Shown: positions 27,229 to 35,366, counted from the first letter of the stretch. The stretch is 64,000 bases of DNA from Lachnospiraceae bacterium (GCA_028689585.1 JAQVCW010000007.1:62001-126000); one strand, 5' to 3'. The notes: generated by a model not told the origin, from the sequence alone. Translations and numbers: made by a program.

Positions 27229-28518
27229 TTATTCCGGCTTTCCCAGCAGATGGTCAATGAACTGCTGTGCCGTTCTTCCTGAGAGTCCGCCATGGCTCAG
27301 TTCCCACTGATTCGCCTTTTGCAGCAGCTCCTCTTCCGGTAATGTTACCTGGTATTTCTCTGCCAGTACCTTCACAATATTCTGAAATTCCTTTTTGTTC
27401 GGCGCACAGAAGAAAATGCTGACGCCAAAGCGGTAAACCAGAGATAATTTTTCCTGTACCGTATCGGAAGAATGCATATCCGCCCTGCGTCCTTCTTTAT
27501 CGGCAAAGCTCTCTTTGATCAGATGGCGTCTGTTTGAAGTGGCGTAGATCAGTATATTGTCCGGCTTCTTTTCCAGGCCGCCCTCGATCACCGCCTTCAG
27601 ATACTTATATTCTATCTCAAATTCCTCAAAAGATAAATCATCCATATAAATAATAAATTTATAGTTTCTGTTTTTGATCTGCGCAATAATATCATTCAGA
27701 TCCTGGAACTGGTGCTTATATACTTCAATGATGCGCAGCCCCCGGTCGTAATAGCGGTTCAGGATGCCCTTGATGCTGGAGGACTTTCCCGTACCCGCAT
27801 CGCCAAACAGCAGGCAGTTATTCGCTCTTTTTCCATTGACAAATGCCTCTGTATTATCAATCAGCTTCTGCTTGGGGATCTCATATCCCACCAGATCGTC
27901 CAGATAGACATGGGCGATATTGGTAATCGGTATGATCTTGGCGCCCTCCTCCGTGTGCTGGATACGGAAAGCCTTATGCAGACCGAATTTGCCCACACCG
28001 AATTCCCGGTAGAACTGCTCCATCTCTTTCTTGAACTCCTCCGGTGTCTCTGTCTGGGCCAGCTTTACGCTGAGCGTACAGATCCGATCCCGGATACGGC
28101 GGTTAAAGATCTTCCGGTCATCGCTGGCATTGCCATAATCCGCGATCATAGGATAGACAAAAATCTGCAGCTTCTCTTCTATCTCATGAAAGTTTGTGGC
28201 GAATAAGCCCATGAAAATCTGAAAATCATGAAGTGCGATCTGATTGATGCCGCCTTCCACGCTTCCCCTGATCTCGCATGCCTTGCTGTACGCATTTTCA
28301 TGGTAGACCAGCAGGTAGGTCAGGTAGCAGTGCCACAGATTTCCTGCAAATCCGTGGGATTCCCCGATTTCCAAAAGCTCCTGCATGCAGGCAAAATATC
28401 TGTTTTTCAATGTTTCCCGTTCTTCTGATTTTTCCAGCTCATTCATCAGCTCAGCCAGCTTTGTGAGCAGTTCATCTTCCCTGCCCCGGTATAAGATCAG
28501 TTCTTCTATTTTTTTCAT
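27229..28518 (-). CDS. DUF815 family AAA+ ATPase
   Basis: A 429-residue protein: an all-helical N-terminal half (about 1-200), then a P-loop ATPase with Walker A LLFGDAGTGKSSS (about 240-250), Walker B FIIYMDDLSFEEFE and a sensor ATSNRRHLIKE. This matches DUF815 ATPases, which occur widely in Clostridia and proteobacteria without an established substrate. It ends 19 bases before the ppx-like gene, so it is likely co-transcribed with ppx and ppk1. No nuclease or transposase partner is adjacent. Confidence 0.87.
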   Translation of the reverse strand: MKKIEELILYRGREDELLTKLAELMNELEKSEERETLKNRYFACMQELLEIGESHGFAGNLWHCYLTYLLVYHENAYSKACEIRGSVEGGINQIALHDFQIFMGLFATNFHEIEEKLQIFVYPMIADYGNASDDRKIFNRRIRDRICTLSVKLAQTETPEEFKKEMEQFYREFGVGKFGLHKAFRIQHTEEGAKIIPITNIAHVYLDDLVGYEIPKQKLIDNTEAFVNGKRANNCLLFGDAGTGKSSSIKGILNRYYDRGLRIIEVYKHQFQDLNDIIAQIKNRNYKFIIYMDDLSFEEFEIEYKYLKAVIEGGLEKKPDNILIYATSNRRHLIKESFADKEGRRADMHSSDTVQEKLSLVYRFGVSIFFCAPNKKEFQNIVKVLAEKYQVTLPEEELLQKANQWELSHGGLSGRTAQQFIDHLLGKPE

Positions 28519-28554
28519 CTGTGTGCCTCTCGTATTGCTCTGTAAAGTTAAATG

Positions 28555-29685
28555 TCAGTAATTTCCAAGTATTTTCATATTGATTGCTTCTTCCCGAATC
28601 CCTCTCAGCGCATTTTTCACGCTGCTGTCATTGAGATTGCCGTCAAAATCCACGAAGAAACGGTATTCCCAGTTTCTCCCGGTGATGGGACGGGATTCGA
28701 TGCGGTTCATGTTCAGGTTGTTGTAAATAAAGTGGGACAGCATATTGTACAGGGAACCGCTGCGGTGAGGCAGTTCAAAGCAGATGCTGATCTTGCCCGC
28801 GTCTTTCCGGAAAATGCGCTGGTTGGTCACGATGATGAAGCGGGTGGAGTTTGCCTCATTGTAGTAAATGTGATCCGCCAGTATCTCCAGACCGAATAGC
28901 TGGGCAGCAAATGCGCTTCCGATGGCCGCCTGGCTCTTATCCTGATCCTCGGATACCTTGCGGGCCGCCATAGCCGTATTGTCGTAAGGAATCTGCTTCC
29001 AGTCCCTGTGTTCATTCAAAAACTGCTCGCATTGAGACAGGGCCTGCTGGTGAGAATAAACAGTGCTGATCTCCTCCGGCTTTGTCCCCGGCATTCCCAT
29101 CAATACGTGCTCGCAGCGGATGACCTGCTCACCAACGATATAATTTTCAAAATCCACCAGTAAATCAAAATTGTCCGCCACAATGCCTGCGGAAGAATTC
29201 TCGATGGGAAGCACAGCATAATCCGCGGCTCCCTCTGCGATGGCTTCCATGGCATCTCTCCAGCGGTCTACATGAAAACAGTTTACATCTTCTCCGAAAA
29301 ACCGGCGCATGGCCGCATGGCTGTAAGCCCCTTCTACGCCCTGATAGACGACGCGGACATTTTTGGTATCCAGTGCATCCACCGAAATAAAAGGAAGGCG
29401 TCCCATCACTCCGTTCTGTGCCAGAAGCTGGTACTGTTTTTTCCGGCTCATGGACATGATCTGCTGAAACAGCTCTTCTACCCCGTGGCGGTTGAAGTCA
29501 TTGTGGGCCAGCGCGGTGAGCTTTTCCAGCTTGGAACGCTCTCTGTCCTTGTCAAATACTTTTTTCCCGGTACTGATCTTAAATTCTGCCACCGCTTCGC
29601 TGATGGCCATTCTCTTTTCAAACAAGTCTACAATTGCGCTGTCGATCTCATCGATCTCATCGCGCAGTTCTAATAAATCTTTCAT
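28555..29685 (-). CDS. pheA: Bifunctional chorismate mutase / prephenate dehydratase
   Basis: The first two committed steps of phenylalanine synthesis. Residues 1-90 form an AroQ chorismate mutase (LLELRDEIDEIDSAIVDLFEKRM), about 105-280 the prephenate dehydratase (VVYQGVEGAYSHAA, LPIENSSAGIV), and about 290-376 an ACT domain for phenylalanine feedback (NRIESRPITGRNWEYRFFVD). The start at 29685 has GGAG eight bases before it; the ATG at 29721 has no ribosome-binding site. It lies 50 bases after folC and 36 bases before the DUF815 gene. Confidence 0.95.
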   Translation of the reverse strand: MKDLLELRDEIDEIDSAIVDLFEKRMAISEAVAEFKISTGKKVFDKDRERSKLEKLTALAHNDFNRHGVEELFQQIMSMSRKKQYQLLAQNGVMGRLPFISVDALDTKNVRVVYQGVEGAYSHAAMRRFFGEDVNCFHVDRWRDAMEAIAEGAADYAVLPIENSSAGIVADNFDLLVDFENYIVGEQVIRCEHVLMGMPGTKPEEISTVYSHQQALSQCEQFLNEHRDWKQIPYDNTAMAARKVSEDQDKSQAAIGSAFAAQLFGLEILADHIYYNEANSTRFIIVTNQRIFRKDAGKISICFELPHRSGSLYNMLSHFIYNNLNMNRIESRPITGRNWEYRFFVDFDGNLNDSSVKNALRGIREEAINMKILGNY

Positions 29686-29735
29686 GGGGCCTGCTCCAAT
29701 CTTCGTTATCATTCTCTCCATTTAAATTAATTAAA

Positions 29736-31013
29736 TTAAAACGGATAATTTTTCACTTCCCACTGGAAGGATAAGGATCCAAAAATCAATATGACGTCCT
29801 CTTTTCCTGCTTCCTGCAGGGCGAGGTCAATGGCCTTTGGAACATCTCCGACAGTAAGCACCGCAGGATTTACTTTCTGTACTGCTTCTGTCAGCAGCCG
29901 GGCAGGCAGGGCTCTTGGATTCTCTTTCGTCTCTACCGTAAATATTTTTTCCGCCCGTTTTGCTGTTATTCTGATAATTTTATCATATTCCTTGTCAGAA
30001 AACACTCCAAAAATATAATAAATTTTTTTATCCGGGAAATACTTTTCTATCGCATCCATCAAAACCTGAGCCGCCTGGGGATTATGAGCGCCATCCACAA
30101 TCACCTGAGGATTTTTATGCAGCAGTTGGAACCGGCCCGGCCAGCGCGTCTTTGCCAGCCCGGTGCGTATCGCTTCTTCCGAAATGGAAAATCCTTCTCT
30201 CTGCAGAGCAAAAATCGTCTCCAGCGCCAGCGCCGCATTGCCAATCTGGCAGGTTCCAGCCAAATGGATGACCAGATTTTTCAGCCCCCTATAGTCAAAG
30301 CTCTGCTCCTCTAGCCCATACCGGACGGATCCAAGCTGATCCTTATCCACCAGATACAGCGTGGCCTGCTGCTGCCGGCAGACACGCCTCAGCACCGCCT
30401 CAGCCTCCGGCTGCTGAAGGTCAGACAGGACCTGTGTATTCTTTTTAATAATTCCCGCCTTATTCCACGCAATTTCTTCCAGCGTGTTTCCCAGAAATTC
30501 CATATGATCCATGCTGATGGAAGCGATGATCTCCACCAGTACCCGTTCCACCACATTGGTGGCATCCTCCCGGCCCCCCATGCCTGTCTCCAGCAGCACC
30601 AGATCACAGATTTGCTCCCGAAAATAAAGGAAGGACAGTACCGTTTCCACCTCGAAGATCGTGGTTTCCGGCTTTCCCTGCGCTGCCGCTCTCTCCCTGG
30701 CCCGGCGAATTTCCGTCACCAGTCTGGCTACCGCCTCTTTTGTGATATATTCTTCATTGATCTGAATCTTTTCCTCATAAGAAAACAACGTGGGTGAAAT
30801 ATAGCGTCCCACCCGTAAGCCCGCCTGCTCCAGAATGGAAGCCGTATAGGCCAGCACCGAGCCCTTGCCGTTGGTTCCTGCGATATGGACAAAGTTCAGA
30901 TCGTTCTGTGGATTTCCCATCTCCTGCAGCAGACAGCGGATGGGCTCCAGCCCCAGCAGATTGCCTTTGGCCGCGATCCCTGCCAGATATTCTCTCGCTT
31001 CTTCATAATTCAT
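29736..31013 (-). CDS. folC: Bifunctional folylpolyglutamate synthase / dihydrofolate synthase
   Basis: Adds glutamates to folates in the cytoplasm. About 425 residues; the P-loop HIAGTNGKGSVLAYTA lies near residue 45, the folate-binding loop with SPTLFSYEEKIQIN near 80-90, and the C-terminal Mur-ligase-like domain contains IVDGAHNPQAAQVL and YIFGVFSDKEYDKI. ATG 31013 is favoured over ATG 31019 because GAGG is then seven bases away. It lies downstream of the folate transporter folT and may be co-transcribed with it from the riboswitch-controlled promoter. Confidence 0.95.
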   Translation of the reverse strand: MNYEEAREYLAGIAAKGNLLGLEPIRCLLQEMGNPQNDLNFVHIAGTNGKGSVLAYTASILEQAGLRVGRYISPTLFSYEEKIQINEEYITKEAVARLVTEIRRARERAAAQGKPETTIFEVETVLSFLYFREQICDLVLLETGMGGREDATNVVERVLVEIIASISMDHMEFLGNTLEEIAWNKAGIIKKNTQVLSDLQQPEAEAVLRRVCRQQQATLYLVDKDQLGSVRYGLEEQSFDYRGLKNLVIHLAGTCQIGNAALALETIFALQREGFSISEEAIRTGLAKTRWPGRFQLLHKNPQVIVDGAHNPQAAQVLMDAIEKYFPDKKIYYIFGVFSDKEYDKIIRITAKRAEKIFTVETKENPRALPARLLTEAVQKVNPAVLTVGDVPKAIDLALQEAGKEDVILIFGSLSFQWEVKNYPF

Positions 31014-31079
31014 ACTCATACCTCACTCGTATATTTTTCAGGATATGTCCTGTCTGACTTTCCATTTTACAAAGATTAA

Positions 31080-31101
31080 GGCGCTGCATGTGCAGCGCCT
31101 C
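31080..31101. terminator. GC-rich hairpin between folT and folC
   Basis: Perfect palindrome AGGCGCTGCA / TGCAGCGCCT downstream of folT on the minus strand, followed by TTAATCTTTG rather than a clean T-run. It may be a weak terminator that partly separates folT from folC. Confidence 0.45.
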
Positions 31102-31150
31102 ATTGCTCATTGGGGAATCAAGGTCTTGAGCTTTACCTTATTTCACAGTT

Positions 31151-31723
31151 TCATGCGGTACGTGCTGCTTTCTTTTCCTGACGTTTCGCAGAAGCGTTCA
31201 TAACCATCCCGGTAATCGGGCTCATGTACAGGCAGCAGGTCAGCACACAGTAAAGCGGCGCCATCACTGCCAACTGCATCATCCTTCCCGGAAGAATGGC
31301 AAAAAGCTGAAAGCCGTTAAATAAAACCAGACCCAGTGTGGTAAAGAAAGCAGAACTAAGCAGGTAAGTAATAATTACCGATATGCTCAGCATTACGATC
31401 TTCCGGCTCTTTTTTCCGGTTGCCAGCGGTTTCATCAGCGCCGGAATCACGCCCCAGAGAATAGCAGCGATGGTAATCAGCGGATTGATCGCCTGTCCCG
31501 TCAGAATACAGCCCAGAATATCGGCTGAGAATCCGCAGATACCGCCTGCCAGCGGTCCCATCCATAATCCGGCCATAATCGTGCACACACTGCCCACCGT
31601 AATTCTGACAAAGCCAAGCTGAAAAGCTGCCACGCGGGTAAGCACCAGATTCATCGCTACCAGCAGTCCCATGAACACCAGCGTATGAGTGTCCCATTTT
31701 GTTTTGTACGTATTTTTTTGCAT
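31151..31723 (-). CDS. folT: Folate ECF transporter substrate-binding membrane subunit
   Basis: A 190-residue S-component that captures folate for import with a shared ECF ATPase/T module located elsewhere. About six hydrophobic helices are visible, including LVFMGLLVAMNLVLTRV and ITVGSVCTIMAGLWMGPLAGG; the latter, with FSADILGC, is typical of the FolT/QueT-like S-component family. The start at 31723 has GGAGG nine bases upstream. A THF riboswitch and a promoter precede it, which supports folate as ligand. folC follows. Confidence 0.9.
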   Translation of the reverse strand: MQKNTYKTKWDTHTLVFMGLLVAMNLVLTRVAAFQLGFVRITVGSVCTIMAGLWMGPLAGGICGFSADILGCILTGQAINPLITIAAILWGVIPALMKPLATGKKSRKIVMLSISVIITYLLSSAFFTTLGLVLFNGFQLFAILPGRMMQLAVMAPLYCVLTCCLYMSPITGMVMNASAKRQEKKAARTA

Positions 31724-31821
31724 AACAAAACACCTCCATAATGTGAATTTAATAAAGTAATTAGAAAAAATCAATTACAAGATAAATAATAATCCCTCCA
31801 CATTATGAGATGTCCTCATAT

Positions 31822-31938
31822 GTAGCAACGGGTGCGGAAAAAGCATCACAAACACTGAATTTTCTCAATTCGGTATTTTTCGGTTCAGGGCGACTCCCCA
31901 GCCGCTGACAACTTAACGCGCAATTTCCTACTTCGCTA
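31822..31938 (-). promoter_or_regulatory. Tetrahydrofolate (THF) riboswitch upstream of folT
   Basis: On the minus strand this leader contains the conserved core GCGTTAAGT, then a GGGGAGTCGCC segment, then CCGAA with a GAGA-type hairpin, GTG, GATGC and a closing TCCGC, in the order of the folT-associated THF riboswitch. It ends about 100 bases before the folT start. THF binding would switch off folate uptake. Assignment is by motif order and context; a covariance-model search is needed to fix the ends. Confidence 0.75.
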
Positions 31939-31953
31939 TTATTTATTTAACGC

Positions 31954-32056
31954 AATTATATCATATTTTGTCTATATTGCAAGGAAAAATACCTTAAAAA
32001 AAGAGTAAATATAACAGCCAGATCACGCTGCAGTAAATCAGGCATGGAATCAGGTT
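31954..32056. repeat. 103-bp perfect direct repeat, left copy (target duplication)
   Basis: Identical over all 103 bases to 35367-35469. It holds 40 bases of lctP-folT intergenic DNA with the folT promoter and a 63-base copy of the lctP 3' end including its stop. It immediately abuts the left terminal inverted repeat of the mobile element, as expected for a long target-site duplication. Confidence 0.93.
31955..31982 (-). promoter_or_regulatory. folT promoter (inside the left 103-bp repeat)
   Basis: Minus strand: -35 TTGCAA (31982-31977), 16-base spacer, -10 TATAAT (31960-31955). Transcription would begin near 31948, just before the riboswitch. The whole promoter lies in the duplicated target sequence, so a second copy exists at 35368-35395. 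Confidence 0.7.
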
Positions 32057-32115
32057 CCCGTCTTTAGTATTTAGCACTATAATTCTTTAAGACTTTAAAT
32101 TTTAATATTCCCCTC

Positions 32116-32141
32116 AAGCCAGCGTATTTGCTGGCTTTTTT
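32116..32141 (+). terminator. Left-end terminator of the IS element
   Basis: AAGCCAGC and GCTGGCTT form a perfect stem with a 6-base loop followed by a T-run. Such a stem near the end of an insertion sequence blocks read-in transcription of the transposase. Confidence 0.75.
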
Positions 32142-32211
32142 TGTTCCAAAAAACTTGACAAAAATATTTTTTTTCCTTTACTATATAGCTATAATAGAAG
32201 AGGGTGATTTT

Positions 32212-32626
32212 ATGTCATATTTTCTAAAAAACAAACAACAAAAAAGGTACTTATTTACAAATTTATGAGCGCTATTATGATCCGGAGCGTAAAGGTGGAG
32301 CACATCGTTCTTACAAACCGATTGACTATATTCACGAATTACAGCAGAAGGGAATAGATGACCCGATCGCTGTCTATTCTGAAGAAGTCCAAAACCTACG
32401 ATGAAGTGATTCCTAAGCTGTTTGAAAAATATGACTTTTCCCTTGACCAGTTTTATTCCGGACTGGAATATATTGGTTCCGAGTATGAGAAGATTATAGA
32501 AATCTACAACCATCAGATTGGACAGAAATATAAATTTGACACATCACACACCTGCTTCGACTGCACAAACTTTTATTTTGAGATTGATCGCGAAGATGAT
32601 TTCAGAAGAAAAGGTCCCTCCGAGGA
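32212..32626 (+). pseudogene. IS1634-family transposase, N-terminal remnant
   Basis: Begins with an ATG preceded by GAAGAGGGTG and, further up, a TTGACA box. A frameshift within the first ten codons separates MSYFLK from KGTYLQIYERYYDPERKGG. The frame ends by a stop after YSEEVQ; an internal deletion, with a shared AAGAAGTCC-like junction, joins it to a second frame with KTYDEVIPKLFEKYDF, GLEYIGSEYEKIIEIYNHQ and FDCTNFYFEIDREDDF, the region around a conserved aspartate of IS4/IS1634 transposases. Homology stops near RRKGPSEE at about 32626, where the cargo begins. Confidence 0.8.
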
Positions 32627-33295
32627 AACAGCGCTTTTCTTACTCTGTATCTCTTCCACCAACCGCTGCACCATACATCCCGGCCACATCTCCGACGGCT
32701 TTTCCTTCCCATCATCAACGCACTTCTTATAGCATCGCTCCGCTATCGGGATAGCCTTTTTCTCATCTCCATACTGCACCAGCTTGCGATAAATATCCTT
32801 ATCCTTCTTAAGATATTTCTGTCCTGTAATCTTCTCAAACTTATCCGCAAACCGGTCACAGCAAGTATATGACTCCCGTATCGCCGGCATCTCACCAAAA
32901 TAGGCATACATCCAAATCTCAAAGCAGGGATTGGACCAGCCTGCACCGACACCGCTTTTCTCCGCTGCCTGAATAATGTCATCAAAATCCTTTACCTGAT
33001 CCCTGTCAAATACAATCCAGGGGATACGGTACTGTGGTTCCTTATTTGCAAACTCCAGCGCCCGTTCCACCAATTCTATCGTCTTAGCCTTTTCCACCTT
33101 TATCACTAGGCGGTCTTTTAAATCTGTCGGTATACTGTCCCGCAACCCCTCAAAATAATTCTTCTCCGTTTCTTCTGTATCGGTCACGATCAGGTAATAT
33201 CCCAACTCAGGTACTCTTGTTCCCACACGCTGATTCCGGTCTCTTCTTTTCCCGGCCCTGCGATCACTGGGTTTTTCTCCGCCTTTATTCGCCAT
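32573..33295 (-). CDS. RloB-family protein (AbiLii-like), TOPRIM-like effector candidate
   Basis: A 240-residue protein resembling the RloB family. After a basic N-terminus, a strand leads into TDTEETEKNYFEGL (acidic residues 41-44), followed by IVFDRDQ (D97, D99) and NPCFEIWMYAYF (122-133). The E and DxD pattern resembles TOPRIM-type nucleases, which suggests nucleic-acid cleavage. The start overlaps the end of the ATPase gene by 11 bases. RloB with an AAA15 ATPase corresponds to the AbiL-type phage-defence pair. The last 15 or so residues are encoded opposite the transposase remnant, so the native C-terminus may be lost. Confidence 0.82.
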   Translation of the reverse strand: MANKGGEKPSDRRAGKRRDRNQRVGTRVPELGYYLIVTDTEETEKNYFEGLRDSIPTDLKDRLVIKVEKAKTIELVERALEFANKEPQYRIPWIVFDRDQVKDFDDIIQAAEKSGVGAGWSNPCFEIWMYAYFGEMPAIRESYTCCDRFADKFEKITGQKYLKKDKDIYRKLVQYGDEKKAIPIAERCYKKCVDDGKEKPSEMWPGCMVQRLVEEIQSKKSAVSSEGPFLLKSSSRSISK

Positions 33296-34580
33296 CCGCA
33301 GCCCTCCCTGTAAGCATCTTCATCGGTTTTAATGCCGGAATAGCACCATAATTTCCTGTAAGGTAATTCTTCGCCAAAGCCTCGTCTCTGCGCACTTTAT
33401 TGCCGTCCTCGTCTTTAAACTCAGCCAGCGAATACAGTTCTGATACTCCATCTCTGTTTTTGTTTACCATCCAGATTTCATCCCTGCGCAGCAGTTCATT
33501 GGAAAACTGCCAGATATCGTGGGTAGTAAAAATAAGCTGGGCATTCTGGGTATTAATCTCCGGAGATAAAAAGGTCAGTATAATATTCCGAACCAGCAAT
33601 GGATGCAGCCTGGCGTTCAGTTCATCTACAAACAATGTTCCTCCGTTATCCAGTACATCTTTCAAAGATGGATAAAGCGCAAACATTTTCAGTGTGCCGT
33701 TGGATTCCTGCTTCAACGGAATGGAAGCCATCTCCTGACTCCCCACTTTTCTATGAAGAGCATCAATGGTATAGCTCTGGCTCGTCTCCTTTTCATCCTC
33801 TGGCGGTAACTCTTCCACTTTAAAATCCTGTATTGCCTCATCAAAGGACGCAAAATACTTTACCACGTTCTTCTGTACTTCCTTGCTGTCTGTAAATTCA
33901 TCCGGGAGAACTCTGGACCGAAAGAAGTTTTCTGCCGGGTCACCGAAGTCAATGATATCATTATTCAGGAACCAGTCCCTTACCTTCTTTAGTTTTGCAA
34001 CCCGCAGCTTTGCTCCCAGAGAAACAATCAGTGCTTCTTTATTCAAGGATGCTTTAATATTCTCCACATGGTTTTTTGAAAACCCACTCATTTCCAGTTC
34101 TTCGCCTTTTTTACGGTAAAATACAGTCCTGTAATTGTTTCTTGCCGTTTTAGCCTTCGAATACAGCCATTCCTCCACTACCTCATCTTTTTTTAAAGAA
34201 AAACCATATTGGTATATCTTTCCGGTATTTTCAGAATTGTCAACAAAGAAAACCTCAAATGTGGTCTCTTCATTACGGCTATTATCATCAAACAGAAACG
34301 GTGTTACTTTCAGATAATCTGCCTCCTTTTTCCGGCGTTTTTCATCCTCATCTCCAAATTTAAACGACTCTGCCACATAATAGGTCATGTAGTCAAATGC
34401 ATCATACACATTTGACTTACCACTTGCGTTAGCACCGTAAATTGCAGCTACCTTCAGCAACTTATCATTTGCTATATCCACAACGTGATCCTCATGCTCT
34501 GTTATTTTAGTCGCTGACAAGTCAAGCGACACTTCATCACGAAATGATTTGAAATTTTTAAAGTTAAATTGTATCAGCAT
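33285..34580 (-). CDS. AAA15-type ATPase (RloA / AbiLi-like)
   Basis: A 431-residue SMC/OLD-like ATPase. The N-terminus LIQFNFKNFKSFRDEVSLDLSA is typical of COG1106 proteins; Walker A is IYGANASGKSNVYDAFDY (about 48-65), and near the C-terminus are the Walker B GGTLFVDELNARLHP and the following FTTHD histidine switch. In defence pairs such an ATPase is thought to sense infection and hold or activate the partner, here the RloB-like protein that overlaps its 3' end. It has its own promoter. Function in this host is inferred. Confidence 0.87.
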   Translation of the reverse strand: MLIQFNFKNFKSFRDEVSLDLSATKITEHEDHVVDIANDKLLKVAAIYGANASGKSNVYDAFDYMTYYVAESFKFGDEDEKRRKKEADYLKVTPFLFDDNSRNEETTFEVFFVDNSENTGKIYQYGFSLKKDEVVEEWLYSKAKTARNNYRTVFYRKKGEELEMSGFSKNHVENIKASLNKEALIVSLGAKLRVAKLKKVRDWFLNNDIIDFGDPAENFFRSRVLPDEFTDSKEVQKNVVKYFASFDEAIQDFKVEELPPEDEKETSQSYTIDALHRKVGSQEMASIPLKQESNGTLKMFALYPSLKDVLDNGGTLFVDELNARLHPLLVRNIILTFLSPEINTQNAQLIFTTHDIWQFSNELLRRDEIWMVNKNRDGVSELYSLAEFKDEDGNKVRRDEALAKNYLTGNYGAIPALKPMKMLTGRAADGE

Positions 34581-34623
34581 AATAATCTCCTCATTCTGAC
34601 CATCTATAATATCTTTCTCTTAT

Positions 34624-34651
34624 AGTATATACCATTTTGAATAAAAAACAA
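34624..34651 (-). promoter_or_regulatory. rloA-rloB promoter
   Basis: Minus strand: -35 TTGTTT (34651-34646), 16-base spacer, -10 TATACT (34629-34624), about 45 bases before the rloA start and followed by a GAGGAG ribosome-binding site. The -35 lies inside one arm of the adjoining inverted repeat. Confidence 0.6.
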
Positions 34652-34692
34652 CATCTAATTTTTATAATTTATGAAATTAGATGTTGTTTTTT
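34643..34692. terminator. 19-bp perfect inverted repeat, terminator upstream of rloA
   Basis: Arms 34643-34661 and 34674-34692 pair without mismatch around a 12-base loop; the stem ends in A6/T6, so it can act as a terminator in both directions. It lies just after the stop codon of a minus-strand coding remnant and overlaps the rloA -35, so it may also serve as an operator. Confidence 0.75.
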
Positions 34693-34702
34693 ATTAAAAA
34701 TA

Positions 34703-34842
34703 TTATCTTTTCTCTTTTTGCATCAGGAAATTTATCATTTTTTCTGCATCAATAGAAATATTCTGCCCCTCAGCAGTCTGCATTCATTTTCAAGATCTGT
34801 ATTCTTAGCCCTAAGTTCTTCAATAATTCTGTCCTTTTTTTA
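34703..34842 (-). pseudogene. 3' remnant of an unknown gene upstream of rloA
   Basis: On the minus strand an interrupted frame reads KKDRIIEELRAKNTDLENECRLL and, after a one-base shift, NISIDAEKMINFLMQKEKR and a TAA at 34705-34703, followed directly by a strong terminator hairpin. The heptad-like pattern suggests a coiled coil. Its 5' part is missing at the junction with the transposase remnant. The family was not recognised. Confidence 0.45.
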
Positions 34843-34844
34843 GA

Positions 34845-35321
34845 ATAACCATGCTTTAAAAGCCGGTGATGGATATATCTTTTCTAAGTCAGTCAAAACA
34901 CTTCCCGAAACGGAAAAAACATGGGTTCTGCTTCCAAACGACTATACTGATGTTAAAAATGATAAGCATGAAGTTCTTTATCGTATCAAAGAATGCATAG
35001 ACGATTTCACTTATGCTTATACAGATGCGAATGGCAGAAAAAGAACAATTCAAAACGTCTGCTGCTGAGATAGATACCGCATACCACAATCTCTGAAGAA
35101 TAGAAGAATCCTTCAAAATCATAAAGTCACAGCTTGATGCAAGGCCAGTATATCTTCAAAAAGAAGATACCATCATTGGGCATTTTCTCATCTGCTATCT
35201 TTCTGTATTATTAACAAGACTGATCCAAATTTATGCTCTTGAAGATAAATATGGAACGGAAGAAATATCGTATTTTCTTGGAACTGAAGACATAAATAAA
35301 GTGCTAAACCATAGGTTTTAA
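34845..35321 (+). pseudogene. IS1634-family transposase, C-terminal remnant
   Basis: Reads DGYIFSKSVKTLPETEKTW, then EVLYRIKECIDDFTYAYTD in one frame, breaks, and continues with YHNL, an in-frame TGA where the family has tryptophan, RIEESFKIIKSQLDARPVY, and GHFLICYLSVLLTRLIQIYALE. The Y...R...E...K series is the IS4-superfamily catalytic signature. The middle of the transposase, with the second catalytic aspartate, is missing between this piece and the left remnant. Confidence 0.8.
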
Positions 35322-35347
35322 TCCTGGGCTTAGCACTATTTTTTTAA
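35300..35347. terminator. Right-end terminator of the IS element
   Basis: AGTGCTAA and TTAGCACT, with an inner ACC/GGG pairing, form a stem followed by T7 on the plus strand, just after the transposase stop. Confidence 0.7.
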
Positions 35348-35366
35348 TTCAACTCCTAAAGACAGG

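Larger units (their letters stand above)
32057..35366. mobile_element. IS1634-family element with degenerate transposase carrying an RloA/RloB cassette
   Basis: A 3310-bp element. Its ends are near-identical inverted repeats: CCCGTCTTTAG at 32057-32067 and, inverted, CCTGTCTTTAG at 35366-35356. Flanking DNA is a perfect 103-bp direct repeat; IS1634-type elements are known for unusually long target duplications. Inside, in order: a left-end terminator, the N-terminal part of a transposase gene, rloB and rloA on the opposite strand, a remnant of another reading frame, the C-terminal part of the transposase, and a right-end terminator. The interior is visibly richer in A+T than the neighbours. 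No intact transposase remains, so movement would need one in trans. Confidence 0.82.
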
